DNA of 64,000 nucleotides from Gleimia europaea ACS-120-V-Col10b (lineage in GTDB: Bacteria > Actinomycetota > Actinomycetes > Actinomycetales > Actinomycetaceae), in assembly GCF_000411155.1 (NCBI RefSeq), contig NZ_KE150268.1, positions 28,901 through 92,900 of the forward strand, in the 5' to 3' direction. A model generated the notes under the pieces. That model saw only the letters and a program-made list of their open reading frames with translations. It searched no databases and was not told the origin of the DNA. Made by a program: the position numbers and the translations under genes. Within the stretch, counting starts at the first letter, position 1; each line of letters opens with the position of its first letter. Shown here one piece after another: positions 62,868 through 64,000 of the stretch.

Positions 62868-64000
62868 GTTACGCGATCGGCATTTTGCTCACGATTGTGG
62901 CGCTGATGATTTCGGTTGCCCTGCATGAGCTTGGCCATATGATTCCAGCCAAAAAGTTCGGCGTTTACGTGCCGCAGTACATGGTGGGGTTTGGCCCAAC
63001 TTTGTACTCGAGGCAGGTTGGAGACACCGAGTATGGGGTGAAAGCGATCCTGCTTGGCGGCTACGTGCGTTTGGCAGGAATGTACGCTCCGGCGCGTGAG
63101 GGCGTGAAGCTGACCAACCGCAAGGGGCAGATGACGCTCGCGCAGGAGGCCCGCTTGGCCTCGGCAGAAGAGTTGCCTAAGGGCCGCGAATCTCAGGCGT
63201 TCTACAACCTGTCGGTGCCGAAGAAACTCGCGGTAATGCTGGGCGGGCCGATAACTAACTTGCTGCTCGCCATCGTGCTTTTTGCGATAATTGTGCTTGG
63301 TTTCGGCTTCAATGTGGCGACAACTACGTTGGATCAGGTTCCCCAATGTATTGGCACAACTTCGCAAACGTGTACAAAGCAGAATCCGAAGTCCCCGGCT
63401 TACGAGGCGGGTTTGCGTGCGGGTGACAAGATCGTGTCTTGGGGGCCGGTGCAGGCAAGTTCGTGGGATGACGTTGTGAACGCTATTGAGCATCAGGACG
63501 GCGCGGCAAAGGTTGTGGTTCAGCGTGACGGAGTGTTGCAAGAGTTTGATGTGACCCCGGTGCAGGTGGGAGAGCGCAAGGTTGCTGGCATCATCTCTAA
63601 GGTGGAGCGTGAGCGCGGCACTCTCGGCGACGTCGGTGACATTACTTGGCAGACCTTTAAGGGCACGGCATCGATTGTGCTCGTATTGCCGCGCGCTGTG
63701 TGGGACGTGGGAGTCCAGCTGTTCACGGATGCTCCTCGAGATCCGAATTCGGTGCTGTCAGTGGTGGGCGTTGGCCGGATTGCGGGTGAGGTGTCGGCAG
63801 AGCAGGGCGTTGGAGTGGCCGACCGGGCCATGCTTTTGCTGAGCTTGTGGGCTTCCTTGAACATGGCACTGTTCGTGTTTAACTTAATCCCCCTGCCGCC
63901 ACTGGATGGGGGACACGTGGCGGGTGCGCTCTGGGAGGGACTGCGCCGGACTTTCAACCGCGTTACGGGCCGGCCGGATCCGGGGCCTGCGGATACGGCT
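62864..64000 (+). CDS. Site-2 membrane metalloprotease, RseP/Rip1-like (3' end beyond window)
   Basis: At least 379 residues, TTG start 62864 overlapping the dxr stop, with GGAGG about seven bases upstream. Zinc motif HELGH (21-25) in the first membrane helix, FGVYVPQYMVGFGPTLYS, a PDZ domain around 180-260 (AYEAGLRAGDKIVSWG) and the second metal site NLIPLPPLDGGH. It cuts membrane-anchored anti-sigma factors or other substrates inside the membrane. The C-terminus is cut off by the window end. Confidence 0.93.
   Translation, partial: MSYAIGILLTIVALMISVALHELGHMIPAKKFGVYVPQYMVGFGPTLYSRQVGDTEYGVKAILLGGYVRLAGMYAPAREGVKLTNRKGQMTLAQEARLASAEELPKGRESQAFYNLSVPKKLAVMLGGPITNLLLAIVLFAIIVLGFGFNVATTTLDQVPQCIGTTSQTCTKQNPKSPAYEAGLRAGDKIVSWGPVQASSWDDVVNAIEHQDGAAKVVVQRDGVLQEFDVTPVQVGERKVAGIISKVERERGTLGDVGDITWQTFKGTASIVLVLPRAVWDVGVQLFTDAPRDPNSVLSVVGVGRIAGEVSAEQGVGVADRAMLLLSLWASLNMALFVFNLIPLPPLDGGHVAGALWEGLRRTFNRVTGRPDPGPADTA

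Overview
The window is chromosomal DNA from a moderately high-GC Gram-positive bacterium. Its conserved gene blocks are actinobacterial: smc-ftsY-ffh, rpsP-KH-rimM-trmD-rplS-lepB-rnhB-DUF2469, yraN-comM-dprA-xerC, and rpsB-tsf-pyrH-frr-cdsA-rlmN-dxr-M50 protease. The IclR regulator near murA, the DUF2469 and DUF3516 proteins, a translational ileS T-box and several probable leaderless genes agree with this. A host-associated Actinomycetales (Actinomycetaceae-like) organism is my best guess; no 16S gene is present to settle it.

Region by region. 1-4431: right-hand part of a ribosomally synthesised peptide cluster of the azole/TOMM (YcaO) type: the 3' end of a precursor gene with a Ser/Thr/Cys core, a two-gene ABC exporter, a long YcaO protein and a membrane protein. 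The left part, where any partner protein, dehydrogenase and leader should be, lies outside the window. 4511-11946: csbD-like gene, ilvD, a lipoate ligase with permuted domains, a PLP-homeostasis protein, YccF, and a DUF3516 helicase. 12145-18071: alanine symporter, FAH-family hydrolase, HrpB helicase, MalY-type lyase. 18220-27417: gltX, tRNA-Gln and two identical tRNA-Glu genes, a glycosyltransferase, an IclR regulator with a palindromic operator, murA, plsC, a lipoprotein, ddl, and an ATP-grasp enzyme. 27521-32732: tRNA-His, T-box, ileS (type 2-like), folC. 32784-35083: PTS-type dihydroxyacetone kinase operon. 35194-43716: ndk, smc, ftsY, ffh, amidohydrolase. 43713-50264: inositol-phosphatase-like gene and the ribosome/tRNA maturation block, in which TrmD is fused to a GNAT acetyltransferase. 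50265-50892: a gene-free stretch of 83-bp and 27-bp tandem repeats. 50893-54921: yraN, comM, dprA, xerC. 54958-64000: M23 protein, rpsB-tsf, pyrH-frr, cdsA, rlmN, a DivIVA-like protein, dxr, and a site-2 protease cut by the window end.

The most interesting items are the YcaO peptide cluster at the left edge, the TrmD-GNAT fusion, the strictly periodic 83-bp repeat block, the IclR regulator that appears to have lost its usual leuCD neighbours, and the repeated TANNNT-N7-start arrangement that suggests leaderless transcription of ddl, an ATP-grasp gene, smc and ftsY. All function calls rest on reading motifs and gene order by eye; no database search was run.
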